Assembly: GCA_027924585.1 (NCBI GenBank)
Contig: BSBM01000870.1
Location: 248,001 to 312,000 of the forward strand
DNA: 64,000 bases
From: Larix kaempferi
Lineage: Eukaryota; Streptophyta; Pinopsida; Pinales; Pinaceae
Reading direction: 5' to 3'
Position 1 is the stretch's first letter; each line of letters starts with the position of its first letter. This document shows positions 34,890 through 46,242 of this stretch, in pieces. The notes under the pieces are model-generated. The model was given only the letters and a program-made list of their open reading frames with translations. It searched no databases and had not been told where the DNA came from. The position numbers and the translations under genes are program-made.

Positions 34890-34903
34890 TAGCTCTGATA
34901 CCA
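34890..34903 (-). promoter_or_regulatory. Primer binding site of copia B
   Basis: The minus strand reads TGGTATCAGAGCTA, complementary to the 3' end of initiator tRNA-Met, and directly abuts the LTR at 34904. Confidence 0.9.
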
Positions 34904-35506
34904 TGTTAAAATTCAATATGCTAAGATAGAAAATAGAAGAATTACATTCCATTTTACAATAATAGCATATACAGGATCAATGAAGAAACCACAAGCACAA
35001 CATAAACACAAGAGACACAGATTTATCCTGGGAAACCCTCATGGGGTAGAAAACCCAGCAAAGCTTCCTCAATATAGATGATCAGCAAATACAAAAGATG
35101 TAACCCTGAGCATAAGTTCCTCCTTCTCCATAGCATACCTCTCTCTCATAAGTGCGCCACTCTCAAGTGAGTGAGTGTGTGTAAAATGAGGAATACACCT
35201 CCTCTATTTATACACTACTCCGACTTGTCTTTTACACAAATCATGTAGGCTCGTATTTAACCATTGGGTTAAATACCCCACTACAACTGATTGGGCCGAC
35301 CCCTCTAGGGTGGTCTAATAACCCTTTGACCCACATAACACATACAGGGCCGACCCCCACTAGGGAAGTCTAATAACCCAAGTTACCACAATCTGATAAA
35401 GGAATAAACATCTCCGATATACAATAAGATCTTCAAGGGGGAATGAAACATCTCCAGAATAATAAAGTACAAATATAATATTCTTTGAAGTTACAATATC
35501 TCAATA
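34904..35506 (-). repeat. Copia B 5' LTR
   Basis: It is the partner of 28188-28791. A TATAAATAG promoter box lies at 35204-35212 on the minus strand. The last bases read TCAATA where the partner has TCAACA. Confidence 0.92.
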
Positions 35507-35565
35507 ATGATGACCGATTCTCTAAACTATTCATCTTTCAGCACTAGTTTTTTGGGATTGATTAC

Positions 35566-36090
35566 TTAATCGAAAATATCCTCATGACACAACAAGAACT
35601 CGATCCCGACTTGCTGATATTTGGCATCAGGTGGTTTGGCTTGTAAAGAGTCTGCCATGGGAGCTCCTGAGTCAGGAACTATATTTTCAAAAACAGAAAA
35701 ATCCAGTAAAGGATCCACTTCAAGAGGACTCGGAAAAACATCAGGCTCTTGGTTGATTATAAAATCTCGTATAACATTGTCGTCATGATCAATCAGCTTC
35801 TCGGGAACTTTCTTCTCTTTGTCATTAAGAAAATGCATGTAGACAGACAGAGCTTCAGAATCTTCTTCCCCACTATCACTGCTTAAGTCAAGAATACCTG
35901 CATCAAAAGGTGGTGACAAAGGTTCTTGATATAACAGTGGATAGAGCTCTTCATCTTCAAAACTGGGATTGAAGGATTTGCTACATGTCTGCATGTTACT
36001 CATATAAGATATGTTCAGGAGGAAACTTAGCAAAATTATCATGTAAAACTTCCTTCTTGAAGAATACAAAGGACGAACTAGAAGTTTCAT
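35566..36090 (-). CDS. LTR-encoded ORF of unknown function (G1, 5' LTR)
   Basis: This is the second intact copy of the 174-codon LTR frame, the same length as 17750-18274 and differing at about 31 residues by eye. The start, MSNMQT, EPLSPPFDAG, DFIINQEPDV, VFENIV and the stop are kept. Copia B inserted only 55 bp downstream of its stop and left it intact. The two LTRs were identical at insertion, so agreement between them alone does not prove selection. The G2 copy is the independent comparison. The function is unknown. Confidence 0.6.
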   Translation of the reverse strand: MKLLVRPLYSSRRKFYMIILLSFLLNISYMSNMQTCSKSFNPSFEDEELYPLLYQEPLSPPFDAGILDLSSDSGEEDSEALSVYMHFLNDKEKKVPEKLIDHDDNVIRDFIINQEPDVFPSPLEVDPLLDFSVFENIVPDSGAPMADSLQAKPPDAKYQQVGIEFLLCHEDIFD

Positions 36091-36774
36091 GCTCGTTGCT
36101 AATTTAAGGCTGACTGATAAGATGAGAATAATTGGAGAGGGTAAATTGCAATGATTAAAATTATACGACCGATCTACTGTAATTATCTCAATTATAATGA
36201 AACGAGCCCAGATGTTCGATAGTTAGATCTAAGCCTATGCGAAAGTACAAATTCAATTACCACTCGCATGTCTTAAATTGCTTTAACGACCTAATTATTA
36301 CAAACAATTTTGCATCAACATTTATGACTTCGGATTTATGACAAAATAGAAATTATGGCTTGAAAAACAGACTGCGAAGTGACTGAAAAAGAATCCTGAT
36401 TACGCAGACCGACAATTTTTGCTTACTTATCAAACCAAAATCAAAGGACCAGATGTAATAAAAATAAATGGAAGGGTCTTGCAGACCGAAATAAGCATAA
36501 TGGCATAAAAATCTGAAGGAGTAGAAACGAATAACAAAGAGTTATCAAAACAAAATGAGACTGTTAAACACCAAGGGTAGCGGAGACAGTAATCTAGCTA
36601 GAGGCAAAGGAATATCAATTTCAAACGTTCCCTAGTAAGATTCAGTAGTAAATTTTTCATCGTGACAAGATAATTGTTTGAATGAGAAATGTAAAACTAA
36701 AATAGAAAAACCCTATTAAAAGACAGATTAAAAGACACCCGTGTGATCAAAAACAAATGGATGGCTGAGATCAA

Positions 36775-37175
36775 CCAAAGCGGGATGCGGGATTTAGTTT
36801 TATTTACTAAGTTTATTCGAGGACCCCGCAAGCCGAAACCTGACAGTGTGAATTGCGGGGTGCGGGACTAATCAAATCGCAAAAAGGAAAACCCATTCCC
36901 GAAAGCCGCATCCCAGAATTGCAGGTTGCAGGTTTCGTGCTCAAATCTTATTCACAAAACCTATTAAAGGATCCCGAAATCCGCCACCCGACAATTGCGG
37001 GTTGCGGGTTACAGGGTCGTGCAAACGGAAAGTTGAAAGAAAGAGCTCCTGAAAGCCGAAAGCCTCAACCATCGGGTTGCGGGTTTCAGGTTTACCAAAA
37101 ACAAAAACTTAAAAACAAGATCCCACAACCCGCAATTGCGGGTTGCGGGTTTTAGGACTTCTAACCGTCGGGTTT
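36775..37175. repeat. CGGGTT-rich palindromic tract, second LTR copy
   Basis: It is the counterpart of 18995-19370, with words such as CCGACAATTGCGGGTTGCGG and CCCGCAATTGCGGGTTGCGG. The 100-codon + frame here is a repeat by-product. Confidence 0.8.
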
Positions 37176-37427
37176 TGGGTTGATAAAAACTAAAGGTAAA
37201 ATACTGAAAATTTGAGGAAAATTACAAACTAGACAGGTAAAGATCATCCGAAAAGAGAAACACACGTAGGAAAAAGGTATGGATAAGAGATCTAAGCATA
37301 CCAAAACCAAATACTCATATTTACACTAAGAACTCACCCAAATACCTTTGTATTTATTAAAAAAAAAAAAAAATGGGGCTCCCATGCTTGAGCTAAGCAT
37401 GGGATCTGTTGTGACCACAACAGGATG

Positions 37428-37693
37428 CTAGCACAACAACTCGAGAAGCCACTTGGCTTCATAAACTATTGGCAGGATTGTTCGGCCAGATTCTAGAGCC
37501 GACGGTGATTCACTGTGATAACCAGAGCTCTGTGAAGATGTTAGTAAATCCTGTATTTAACGATAGGTCAAATCATATCGAGATTCGATATCACTCCATT
37601 TGTGATATGGTGCAGAAACATGCGATCGAGTTACAGTATGTGCCGATAGATGACCAGACTGCAGATGTTCTCACCAAGGATCTCCCAGGGTGA
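37428..37693 (+). pseudogene. Copia A RNase H, 3' part
   Basis: It resumes the frame cut by G1: after AEYM comes DASTTTREATWLHKLLAGLF. It then has HCDNQSSVKMLVNPVFNDRS, HIEIRYHSICDMVQ and DQTADVLTKDLPG, ending in TGA at 37691-37693. This stretch is free of stops and is the natural end of copia Pol. Confidence 0.9.
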
Positions 37694-38368
37694 AGTTCAA
37701 ATAATTTCATGGAATACTTGGAATCAAAGAGAACATGTCCCTCCTTGAGAGGGAAAGATGACATTGAGATGCTTTCCCTACTTTTCCTAGGTACCTTCTG
37801 CAATCCAGTTACTCAACCAGATATTTAAAAAATCCTATAGGTAGATGAGTCGGAGAGTCAGCAGTTGGTCAGGTTCACACAAGTGCCTCTGCAGTCCATT
37901 TACTCAGCTATGCATGGGAGAAATCCCATTAGAAGATGAGTAGGACAGTCAACAGTTAGCCGTGTGATTGCACAGATACCTCTACATTCTTGGAACTCAT
38001 CCAGATATGGGAGAATTCCCATAGGAAGATGAGTCAGATAGTCAGTAGATGGTCGTGCCTATTTTCTCGTCTAGGATCTCATCCAGGTATGGGATAACTC
38101 CCATCGGAATACGAGACAGACAGGTAGAAAATTGTATAGCAGAGATGGTATATATGATAATCTCAAATATCCATGATTGAGTGATTCTCCTGGAGTCATC
38201 GAAGGACTGGTGAAGTTGATGCATGATGACACTTCTCAAAGGACTGAGACTGTGTGGACAACCTTTAGTATGTATAGAGATTATGGAGACTGTATATATG
38301 TATAGATAAAACCCATATGATCATGATACCGATGAAGACCGAAGAATACCTTCCTCATTGAGAGGGAC
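37694..38368 (+). repeat. Copia A 3' non-coding region with about 90-bp repeats
   Basis: Four imperfect units start near 37820, 37910, 38000 and 38090. They share GGGAGAATTCCCATAGGAAG-like and GATGAGTCAGATAGTCAG-like words. A polypurine tract (GAGAGGGAC) ends at 38368 before the LTR. Confidence 0.7.
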
Positions 38369-38914
38369 TGTTGGATTTTGTGTAACTTTGGAAGATATTG
38401 TTTATTGTACTTTGTTGTACTTGATTATATCTCCTAATGGAGATGAATTTGATGTAATTAATTATGTAAACACATGAAAGAATCAATGTAATCCTTGGGG
38501 TGAAAAATAAGCAAAAAAAAAATATTAAAATTAAATTATAAATTTCCCCCAAGTGAAGTTGGCCCAGTTAGGGAATTTTTCATGTTAACACTTGTATAAA
38601 TAGAGGTAAATTAAACCTCATTATTCACTCACTCAATCAAGTGAATTTCACATCACCTAGAGAGAGAGAAGTTCACACTTGTTGGAGAAGAAGACTATTA
38701 TGAGGTTTCTACTTTTGGAAGACATTTTCATATTTTCTCTTTTATGATTGTACTCTAATCTCATGATTATAATCTCTATACGAAGGTTGCTGGGTTTTCT
38801 CCCATTTGGGTTTTCCAAGATAAAATCTGTGTTATTGTTTTATGCTTTGTCTTTCTTATAGTGATCTTGTTTATGCAATTAAACTATTACGCTATGAATG
38901 TATGAAATCTAACA
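38369..38914 (+). repeat. Copia A 3' LTR
   Basis: It begins TGTTGGATTTTGTG after the polypurine tract and ends GAAATCTAACA, 546 bp. A TATAAATAG box lies at 38595-38603. Next comes TTATTGTTATGGAATACC, which matches the inside of the T LTR (about 47270), so A inserted in that LTR. Confidence 0.88.
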
Positions 38915-39074
38915 TTATTGTTATGGAATACCAATCATAATGTAATGGACATTAATAGAATTACATTCTACATGTTTCTGCATCTATCTTTCTTCACAAT
39001 TTTTCTAATCTCTGATGAATTATTAGTGAAGAATTCTTTGGATCACATATTTTGGCTTGTTTTGAATTCTAATA

Positions 39075-39087
39075 TGGTATCAGAGGT
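39075..39087 (+). promoter_or_regulatory. Primer binding site of element T
   Basis: TGGTATCAGAGGT follows the LTR end TTCTAATA. It is the initiator tRNA-Met type used by copia elements. Confidence 0.85.
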
Positions 39088-39167
39088 CACGAAGACAAGA
39101 GCTTAGATCCAGATAAATATTCCAGTATAATTTTCAGAGTATGTTTTGCAGGTACACAACTTCTACA

Positions 39168-39518
39168 ATGGATTCAAATTCAGTTCCTCTTCTCACACCA
39201 TTAAACTATGCTGAGTGGAAGCCAAAGATGAGTGCATATCTCAACAGAAAATGTCTCTATGAGATATCTATTGGACCTGTTGAAGAACCAAAATCCTCAG
39301 AAGAGAATAATTATTGGTTTAATGACAGTGATAGATATTTTGGAGCAATGTGTTTGGCCATATCTTCACAAATGCGCTACCTCATTGATTCTGCTAATAC
39401 TCCAAGTGATCTCTGGCACACATTAGACAAAGAATTTGGATTGAAACCTGATGAGGAAGAGATAATACATATTGGAGAGAGATCTGACCATGAATACCTC
39501 CTCAAATTAGAACATTGA
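39168..39518 (+). CDS. Short copia-type Gag of element T
   Basis: This is a 116-codon frame from ATG 39168 (MDSNSVPLLTPLNYAEWKPK). It shows the copia Gag N-terminal pattern LNYAEWKPKMSAYL, then FGAMCLAISSQMRYL and PSDLWHTLDKEFG. It ends at TGA 39516, far short of a full Gag of about 300 residues, and has no zinc knuckle. An ATG at 39141 in the same frame would add nine residues. The next frame overlaps its end. It may be a true short Gag or a truncated one. Confidence 0.65.
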   Translation: MDSNSVPLLTPLNYAEWKPKMSAYLNRKCLYEISIGPVEEPKSSEENNYWFNDSDRYFGAMCLAISSQMRYLIDSANTPSDLWHTLDKEFGLKPDEEEIIHIGERSDHEYLLKLEH

Positions 39519-40410
39519 AGTCACAGATGTCTCAGACACAAACTTTTCTAATGTAGTTGTTCTTGAAGAAACTACAAAATATTCAACTCTTGCTCCTGAA
39601 ATTGAAGAATACTTCTCCTCTGGTGTGCATTATCAAGTTTTTGATGAAGAAGAGATAATAAATGGAGCTTATTTTGTTGGATACATGTCCATTCTAACCC
39701 CTTTGTTCTCTTGTAATTCTTCTACTCTTAATTCTAAGCAAGTTTTGGGAGTGTATGCTCTAAATTCTGAAGAGGTTTTTGACTCCTCTGTCTCCCATGA
39801 GTTTATTAGTCTGCAATATGATGATATACATGATATGTAGAAGTTTATATATGATTATGGAGCTGTTTCATTCACACTCCTTGGTTCCATACTTTCTATG
39901 AATTTTTACATGATCATTTTCTCTTATTCTCAGAGGTTCAATGAAGAAGGAGGACACTACACATTTCTTGGGTTCAATTCTCAGGCATGTCATGGTGTTT
40001 TTGGTTCTAATTTCACCACTGGTGGTTCAAAGGATATGTCAAAGAACCATATACACATTATTGGAGCTGATTACAACTCTATTGCATTGGATTTTAAGTT
40101 TCAAGTCTCTACAATTGGTCCTCAACTAATCATAAATTCAATGGACCATCAATCAATCCTTGGAGCTGATTTAACTTCCATTGCTCATAATTTTAAGCTT
40201 CAAGAGAAATCATATTTGAATGGAGCTAATAATTCCTCTCATGGTTCAAATTTCAAGTTCCACAATGGTCTTCTAATTCATGTATTTGTTCTCTCCATCT
40301 TTGATTTCGAGAACAAGTTCAAAGAGCCTCCATATTTGCTTGCATTCGAGCACAAGTGTTTGGAGCATGTTCCACTTATTCCAAAGAAGAAGATACCTCC
40401 AAACATCTGA
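39511..40410 (+). pseudogene. Unidentified frame after gag in element T
   Basis: A single reading frame is open for 300 codons except for one TAG at 39838-39840. It opens right at the end of Gag, shifted by one base. The product matches no Gag or Pol family I recognise. The second half holds loose repeats of a GAD-x-x-S-I-A-x-x-F-K pattern: GADYNSIALDFKFQ, GADLTSIAHNFKLQ and GANNSSHGSNFKFH. The end is basic (PLIPKKKIPPNI). It might be a fused host-derived or element accessory protein reached by frameshift. Confidence 0.5.
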
Positions 40411-40881
40411 TTAGACAACACCTACTGAATTTTGGAGCTGCTGCAATAAAATTTTTGGTGTGCATATGTCCATCTGTTTTATGGGAGGGTTTTATTCCCA
40501 TGAGGTTTTCCCTCTTTCCTTAGTTTGCTCGAGAATAATAATTGTAACTGGGTGACCATAAGCCTATGTTGCTTGAACCCTAATCTAATAATTCACGCTT
40601 CAAAATTCAGGCTTAACGGGGGGTGTTGGAACATTAAACCATCTATACCTTGGGTAAATTAATCATTTAATTAATTTACTTAGTGTTTAGAACCTCAGTC
40701 CAAGTTTATTTGGCATAACATAACAACCTAGCACCTAGTCTAGTGTCTTGGGTCCACCTTATCCACTTTTTGACCATATTAGACTAGTGAATGCACCTTC
40801 ATACTTGATTTACCTTTCATTTATGAGCTAATGCGCCCTATTTAGATTTATTATGATTTTATCCTACTTTTATGAGGTAAA

Positions 40882-41596
40882 TGTAAAATTAGTCACAGCA
40901 GATCTAATGAACAAGTAAATCAATCACAACAGATGAATATAGAAAATATGGTGTAAAACTGTGCAAAACATGTAGCAGTGCTCAATATCCCAGTAACGAT
41001 GAATGATTACAATAGAATACAGTAACAATGACTGGGCAATTTGAATTTCCTAAGGAGGTATTTTGAATCACTGAATGGAGTAGCTTGACTCCAACTAGGA
41101 GTCCTCATCATCAATCAGTGGTGGTCATCAATGCACAAGAACCAGTCATCTAGGTGTCAATCTGAGTCTAACTGAGTGTAACATGGATACTGAAGTGTGT
41201 AGCACTGATATAGGGAAGTGGGCTCAGTGAAGGGCGCATGGGAGGCTAACTAAAGTCAGAACAAGTCATCTAGTCAATCTGGAGGTCCAACGAAAGTGAA
41301 ATAGTCAGTCAGGAGTGAAACTAGCCTCAAATCAGGGAGAATCAGAGCTAACTGAGTGTAACTGAAGTGGAACTGTAGTGGTAGGTGAAGAAGTGCACCC
41401 TTCTTTGGCAGTAGGTGAGAAGAGGGTGCCTTCCTGACTAAGAGGTCTAAAACTCTGAAGTAAGTAGCTCCCGGGTGCTAGAATAAGGTGGCTAAGGTGC
41501 TGGAGGCATCAACCTGGTGACTGGGATGCATGCAAAGTGCATGCAAACCCTAATTGCATGCAAGATCCTGAAAAAGATGATGTGGATATCCGAACA
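40882..41596 (-). repeat. Copia F 3' LTR
   Basis: It begins TGTAAAATTAGTCACAGCAG on the + strand and ends GATATCCGAACA. The polypurine tract (TTGAGGGGGGG on the minus strand) is directly inside at 41597-41609. Confidence 0.93.
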
Positions 41597-41769
41597 CCCC
41601 CCCTCAAGATAGACTATGATGTGCAAAAAATAATGTGGGGCCTTGGTAACTAAGACCAAAGGTCACCCCAATACAATAATCCAAAAAATGCTGAAAATAA
41701 ACTAAGTGAGGAAAGAGGGAAAACCCAGTGGGAAGAAAGCCCCCCCTCAAGCTAAAACATAATAATGGA

Positions 41770-44700
41770 TCAATCTGTCTCCACCATGATGGAACTCACC
41801 CCCAATAGTGAACGGAGGTAAGAGAACTTCTTCTCAGTGAACCTCTTGGTGAAGATGTCTGCAATTTGCTCATCAGTAGGGCAATATTGCAGAATGATGG
41901 TGCGATCATGCACCAACTGTCGAATGTAATGCATATGAATCTCAATGTGTTTGGTCCTCTACCACTGAACTGGATCTGTGGAGATCTTGATAGCACTTTG
42001 ATTGTCACAAAATAGGACAGTCGAAGTAGTTCCACCAAAACCAAACTCGGAAAGAATACCCTGCAACCAAACTGTCTGAATGCAGGCATTGACTGCCCCT
42101 CGATACTCTACCTCTGCTGAAGAAAGTGCAATGGCTGCTTGATTTTTGCTGGACCAGCAAATAGCACCATGACCAATCATGAAAACATAACTGGAAGTGG
42201 ACTTCCGATCAATGCTATAGCCTGCCCAATCTGAATTAGTAAAACCAATGAAATCAAGCTCAGAATCTACAGCATAATGTATGCCAAACTGTCTCGTACC
42301 TTGCACATACTGCAAGATACGCTTGGCTGCTCGCCAATGAAGCTCATGTGGCTGCTGCATGTACCTTAACATGGCATTCACAGCATATTAAATATCAGGC
42401 CTTGAGTGTGTCAAATAAAGTAGTGAACCAATCAACTGTCGATACATACTGCAATCTGCAAGCGGTGTAGAATCTCCCTCCTCAAGACTAATTCCTGAGA
42501 GGAATGGGAATGGGGCTGCCTTACATTCAGCCATATTAAACTTCAATAATAGGTTGGAAGCATATTTTTTCTGAGATATAGTGATCCCATCAAAATTTTG
42601 AGCTATCTCCAAGCCCAAAAAGTGACTCAGCAAGCCCAAATCGCTCATGTCAAAAGCTAGATTTAAGGCAGTTTTTAGCTTGTTTATTGAAGTAAGAGTG
42701 CTACTAGTAATGAGAAGATCATCAACATAAAGTACAATAACCAAAAATTACTTTTAACTCACTGAAGATACACATTCGTATCAGATTTGCATCTTTGGAA
42801 ATTCTGAGGAAGAAGGAAGGAGTCCATCTTTGCATACCAAGCTCTTGGGGCATGTTTTAACCCATACAAAGATTTCTTCAATCTGCAAACTAATGATGGA
42901 TCTGATGTGTAGCCCTATGGCTGCTGCATATATACCTCTTCAGCAAGGTCTCCATGTAGAAATTCACTCTTCACATCCATGTGGTGCACTTCCCATTGCT
43001 TGGATGCGGAAATGTCCAAAACAAGCCGGATGGAATCCATCTTTGCAACCGGTGCAAAGGTCTCAGTGTAGTCCACTCCATGGACTTGGGAGAAACCTTT
43101 TTCCATGAAACTTGCTTTTTATTTGCTGATAGAGCCATTAGCAACAACTTTCATGCGGTAGATCCATTTACACTTTACTAATTTTCTTCCAGGTGGAAGA
43201 GAAACTAGCTCCCATGTGTTGTTCTTTTGAAGAGAATTGTACTCTTCATCCATGGCACATTGCCATATCGAATCTCGGTGGGTAGAATAGTATGATGTGG
43301 GATCTGAACCAGCCATCAAATAAAAAATATCAGGAAGTAATGGATCAGCAATAGAAAGAGTCATACCTACTCTTTGAAAGTCTGCTCTTGTTCGTCTTAG
43401 ATCAGCAGGATTTCCAAAGTTCGAGCCAGCAGATTAAAGAGTGTTTTGGGCCCACTTTGGTGACTGAGGAGGATCATAATGGTCGGATTCCAAACCTGAT
43501 ATGTCATGATCATCATATGCTGCTAAAATATCAGAAATATCAGAACTCATACCTTCATTATCGCTGCACGGATCTTCTTCTGGTGAAGGCGGTGAATCGG
43601 CAGTCTCTTCCTCGACTAGTTGCAATTCTTGAAGCGGTTCTTCAAATTGCACACTGCGCTCTATGAATATCTTTTTAGATCTGATATCCATGATTTTATA
43701 TGATTTTGATTCTTCCCCATATCCTATCAGTATGCACTCAATACTTTGTGGATCCAAAGCTCGTCTCTTCTTGGAAGGAATTCTAGCCCATGCAGTAGAG
43801 CCAAAAACTCTCAAATTTGACACATCCGGTTTGTGACCAAAGAATGCTTCGAAAGGAGTCATACCTTTCACGAATGAATGTGGAACACGGTTCTGTATGT
43901 ATGCAGAAACATTGATTGCTTCAGCCCAAATATTTGCAGCCAAACCTTTCGATTCAATCATGCATGTAGCCATCTCTTTCAGTGACTGATTTTTCCTTTC
44001 CGCTACACCGTTCTACTGGGGTGTGTAGGGAACTGTATGTTGGATCTGAATTTCGCTTTGGGCACAAAGTTGTAGCAACTCAGCCTTGATATATTCTCCA
44101 CCATTATTAGATCTAAGATCTTTGATCTTGCTCTTAGTGGCAGTCTCAATAGAAGCCTTAAAATCCTTGAATTTTCCAAGCACTTCTGACTTGTTTTTGA
44201 GAAAGAATACCCATGTAAAGCGGGAAAAATCATCAATAAATGTCAAAAACTACCTTGAACCATTTAATGATGTATGGGGTAGCAGACCACTGATATCAGA
44301 ATGTATCAACCACAAAACTGTAGAAGCTCTGCTAGCTTTGCTGCGGTCGAATCTGTGCTCGGGGTGCTTCCCAATAATGCAACCAGTGCATATTCCCTTC
44401 GAGGAACGGAGTTGTGGAAGACCATCTACCATGGATTTGTTTGATAGCAGCAGCAAATACTTATAATTAAGATGTCCAAATATTTCATGCCAAATCCTAC
44501 TAACCTCATTACCATGTGTGCGAAGAGCAGTGGGCTTTGCAAGCGGAATAAAGTGTGAAAATTCATAGCATTTTGCAGTGTGGTTTGCCTTTTCGACTGT
44601 AACAAGTCTTCCACTTTTGATATCAGAAATTTCAACTGTATTAGGGTTGAATGTAACTTGCTTCGGTTCACCAGTGTGTGTCATTTGATACACAGAAAGA

Positions 44701-45227
44701 ATATTTGAAGCCAAGGAAGGCACATAGAGAAAATTCTGAAAGCTTCCATGATCTACATGAATCGTACCTTTGCCCTTTGAAGAAATTTTTGAGTCATCTC
44801 CCAAATGGATGGGGATGGATCTGTTTGGATCGAATGAAGAAAAAGAATTAATATTTGCAGCCATATGATTCGATGCACCCGAATCTATCAAGAGAGTAGT
44901 GCGCTTCGAAACAGTTGCCATGAGTGCTTGTCCTCTTTCATGATCATCATTCCTATCCTTCTTCCTTGCACCATCAAGAAGAGTTATGTTGTTCTTTTCC
45001 AAAAGGAGGGCCATTTGATCTATAGTCTTATTCATACATGAACTTTCGGGATGAAAGCCATGATTGCAATAAGTACATTTAGATTTTTGGTTACCTTCTT
45101 TTCCCTTTTGTTTGAACTTTGAACTAGATGGTGCATCCGTCTGTTTGCCTTTCTCTCTTTGCTTGTGATGCTCGAATTTGGGCTTCTCCTTCTTTTGCTT
45201 TCCTTTACCATTCGAGATCTTGGGTCC
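41770..45227 (-). pseudogene. Copia F pol: zinc knuckle, protease, integrase, RT, RNase H
   Basis: In order: a CTYCNHGFHPESSC knuckle (CX2CX4HX4C), protease LLIDSGASNHMAA, GAG-pre-integrase (IWHEIFGHLNYKY, CTGCIIGKH), an integrase core (HSDISG, RSNNGGEY with N before the second NGGE, NGVAERKN), RT with LYVDDLL intact at 42718-42729, and RNase H (SAEVEYRGAV, FCDNQSAIKIS). It ends SIMVETD, stop at 41770. Stops or shifts occur near 45033, 44250, 44010, 43434, 43117, 42912, 42750, 42386 and 41958. RSDNGGEY is expected, so the integrase may have lost its second Asp. Confidence 0.92.
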
Positions 45228-45848
45228 TTAAACATATAGGGATGAATCTTTGGAGCTTATGGACCCCATTTGAATCAACTTGTCATGCTCTTTTGTGATG
45301 GACTCAATGAAGGAATTCAAGGTAGGCATCTTCCAATTCGGGGTAGTTAGCCGACCAGAATTGAAAGTAGAGACAAATACTGAATAATATTCACCAAGCT
45401 TGCTGAGAATGGAGAGGATCAATTGTTTATCCTCTTTGATAAATCCACTATTTTTCAACTACAAGTTCAAGTTCTTGAATTTTGTGAAGAATTCATTAAT
45501 GGTCTCGAAATTCTCAGGACTAAGGGCAATCAATTCATTCTCTAATTGAAAAGCCCTAAGCTCGTCTTGCTTGCCAAATAGTGTTTCAAGTTGCTCCCTT
45601 ATAGCTTTTGGAGTCTTCAATCCGTTGAGATGGAAGTGAATATCTTTGGAGATGGAGAGACAAAGAAGACCATAAGGTTCATCAAGCTTGTTGTAGTGTT
45701 TGGTTCTATCTGACAAGTTGTTTGGCTCCAATTCAAGACCAAGAGTGACTCGATAGTAACCTTTTGAACGTAATATGATCTCCATATCATCTTTCCAATC
45801 AAAATAATTGAATGGGGTGAGGATAGGCTTTGAAGAAGAGTAATCCAT
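45228..45848 (-). pseudogene. Copia F gag
   Basis: The start ATG at 45848 gives MDYSSSKPILTPFNYFDWKD, a standard copia Gag N-terminus. Next come LCLSISKDIHFHLNGLKTPK, REQLETLFGKQDELRAFQLE and NEFFTKFKNLNL. A TAG near 45457 interrupts it, and the same frame continues to 45228 (LILSILSKLGEYYSVFVSTF), followed by a shift into the zinc-knuckle frame. An upstream in-frame ATG at 45908 is in the leader and less likely. Confidence 0.88.
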
Positions 45849-46230
45849 TGCTAGGAGTGAGTGCACACTGATGTAGAGAAGCTTGCAAGGGTAGAGTAGC
45901 GAATGCAAATGATGGAGACAATAACCTACAAATCACAATAAAACCAAGAACTATGAGGTCGAACAATCCACCCTTTTAGAGTTGCATCACACCTGGGATT
46001 GGAGATCAAACAATGTTGAATGGGTCCAATGTATCAGATCCAGGAATTATGTGGAAACTCAAGCTTCTGGAGTGGTTTTGGATGTATTTTCAAGCTTTGC
46101 ATGCACAGGAACGAATGCCCTTGAGATCTTTCATGCCAAAACTTTTTGCAATTTTTTTTTTTTTTTTTAGCAATTCACTCAAATCTTCTTGTAGAAACAC
46201 CTGTAGAAAAGAGATCTTGTCCTTGCAATG

Positions 46231-46242
46231 GCTCTGATACCA
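46231..46242 (-). promoter_or_regulatory. Primer binding site of copia F
   Basis: The minus strand reads TGGTATCAGAGC, the initiator tRNA-Met type, flush with the LTR start at 46243. A T-run lies nearby in the leader at 46149-46169. Confidence 0.93.

Larger units (their letters stand above)
28188..35506 (-). mobile_element. Ty1/copia element B, mostly non-coding
   Basis: The target duplication is atgat (28183-28187, 35507-35511). The LTRs are 28188-28791 and 34904-35506 (604 and 603 bp). The PBS is 34890-34903 (minus strand TGGTATCAGAGCTA) and the polypurine tract is 28792-28800 (AAGGGGGAG). The outer end of the right LTR has CA changed to TA on the + strand. Inside are a leader of about 2.5 kb, a decayed RT/RNase H segment and 2.3 kb of tandem repeats. 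Gag, protease and integrase are not recognisable, so the copy moved in trans or decayed badly. Copia C is its closest relative here. Confidence 0.93.
16585..37422 (-). mobile_element. Ty3/gypsy element G1 (Tat-like), with nested copia B
   Basis: The target duplication is ggatg (16580-16584 and 37423-37427), and the termini are TG and CA. The LTRs are 16585-19609 and 27077-37422; the second is about 3.03 kb once copia B (28188-35506) and one atgat are removed. On the minus strand the order is PBS (27057-27074), gag, protease, an archaeal-type RNase H, RT, the usual RNase H and integrase. The extra RNase H is a hallmark of the Tat lineage (established); the assignment is inference. Gag-pol is one frame from 27044 to about 21930 broken only by stop codons, then one frameshift. 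Confidence 0.92.
27077..37422 (-). repeat. G1 5' LTR, split by copia B
   Basis: It begins TGTCGATGCCTCGG and ends GACCACAACA, just before the ggatg duplication. It aligns with 16585-19609 except for copia B at 28188-35506. The left LTR keeps the empty site (GCATGATGACCG at about 17691-17702), proving that B inserted later. Confidence 0.92.
14530..38914 (+). mobile_element. Ty1/copia element A, 5'-truncated, split by gypsy G1
   Basis: The left part (about 14530-16584) holds the end of the leader, integrase C-terminus, RT and part of RNase H. The right part (37428-38914) holds the rest of RNase H, a repeat-rich 3' region, a polypurine tract (GAGAGGGAC, ending 38368) and the 3' LTR. The protein reading joins across G1 once one copy of the target duplication ggatg is removed. 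No 5' LTR is present upstream, so the 5' end was lost at the junction with the chromovirus LTR. Its own LTR sits inside the LTR of element T. Confidence 0.88.
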
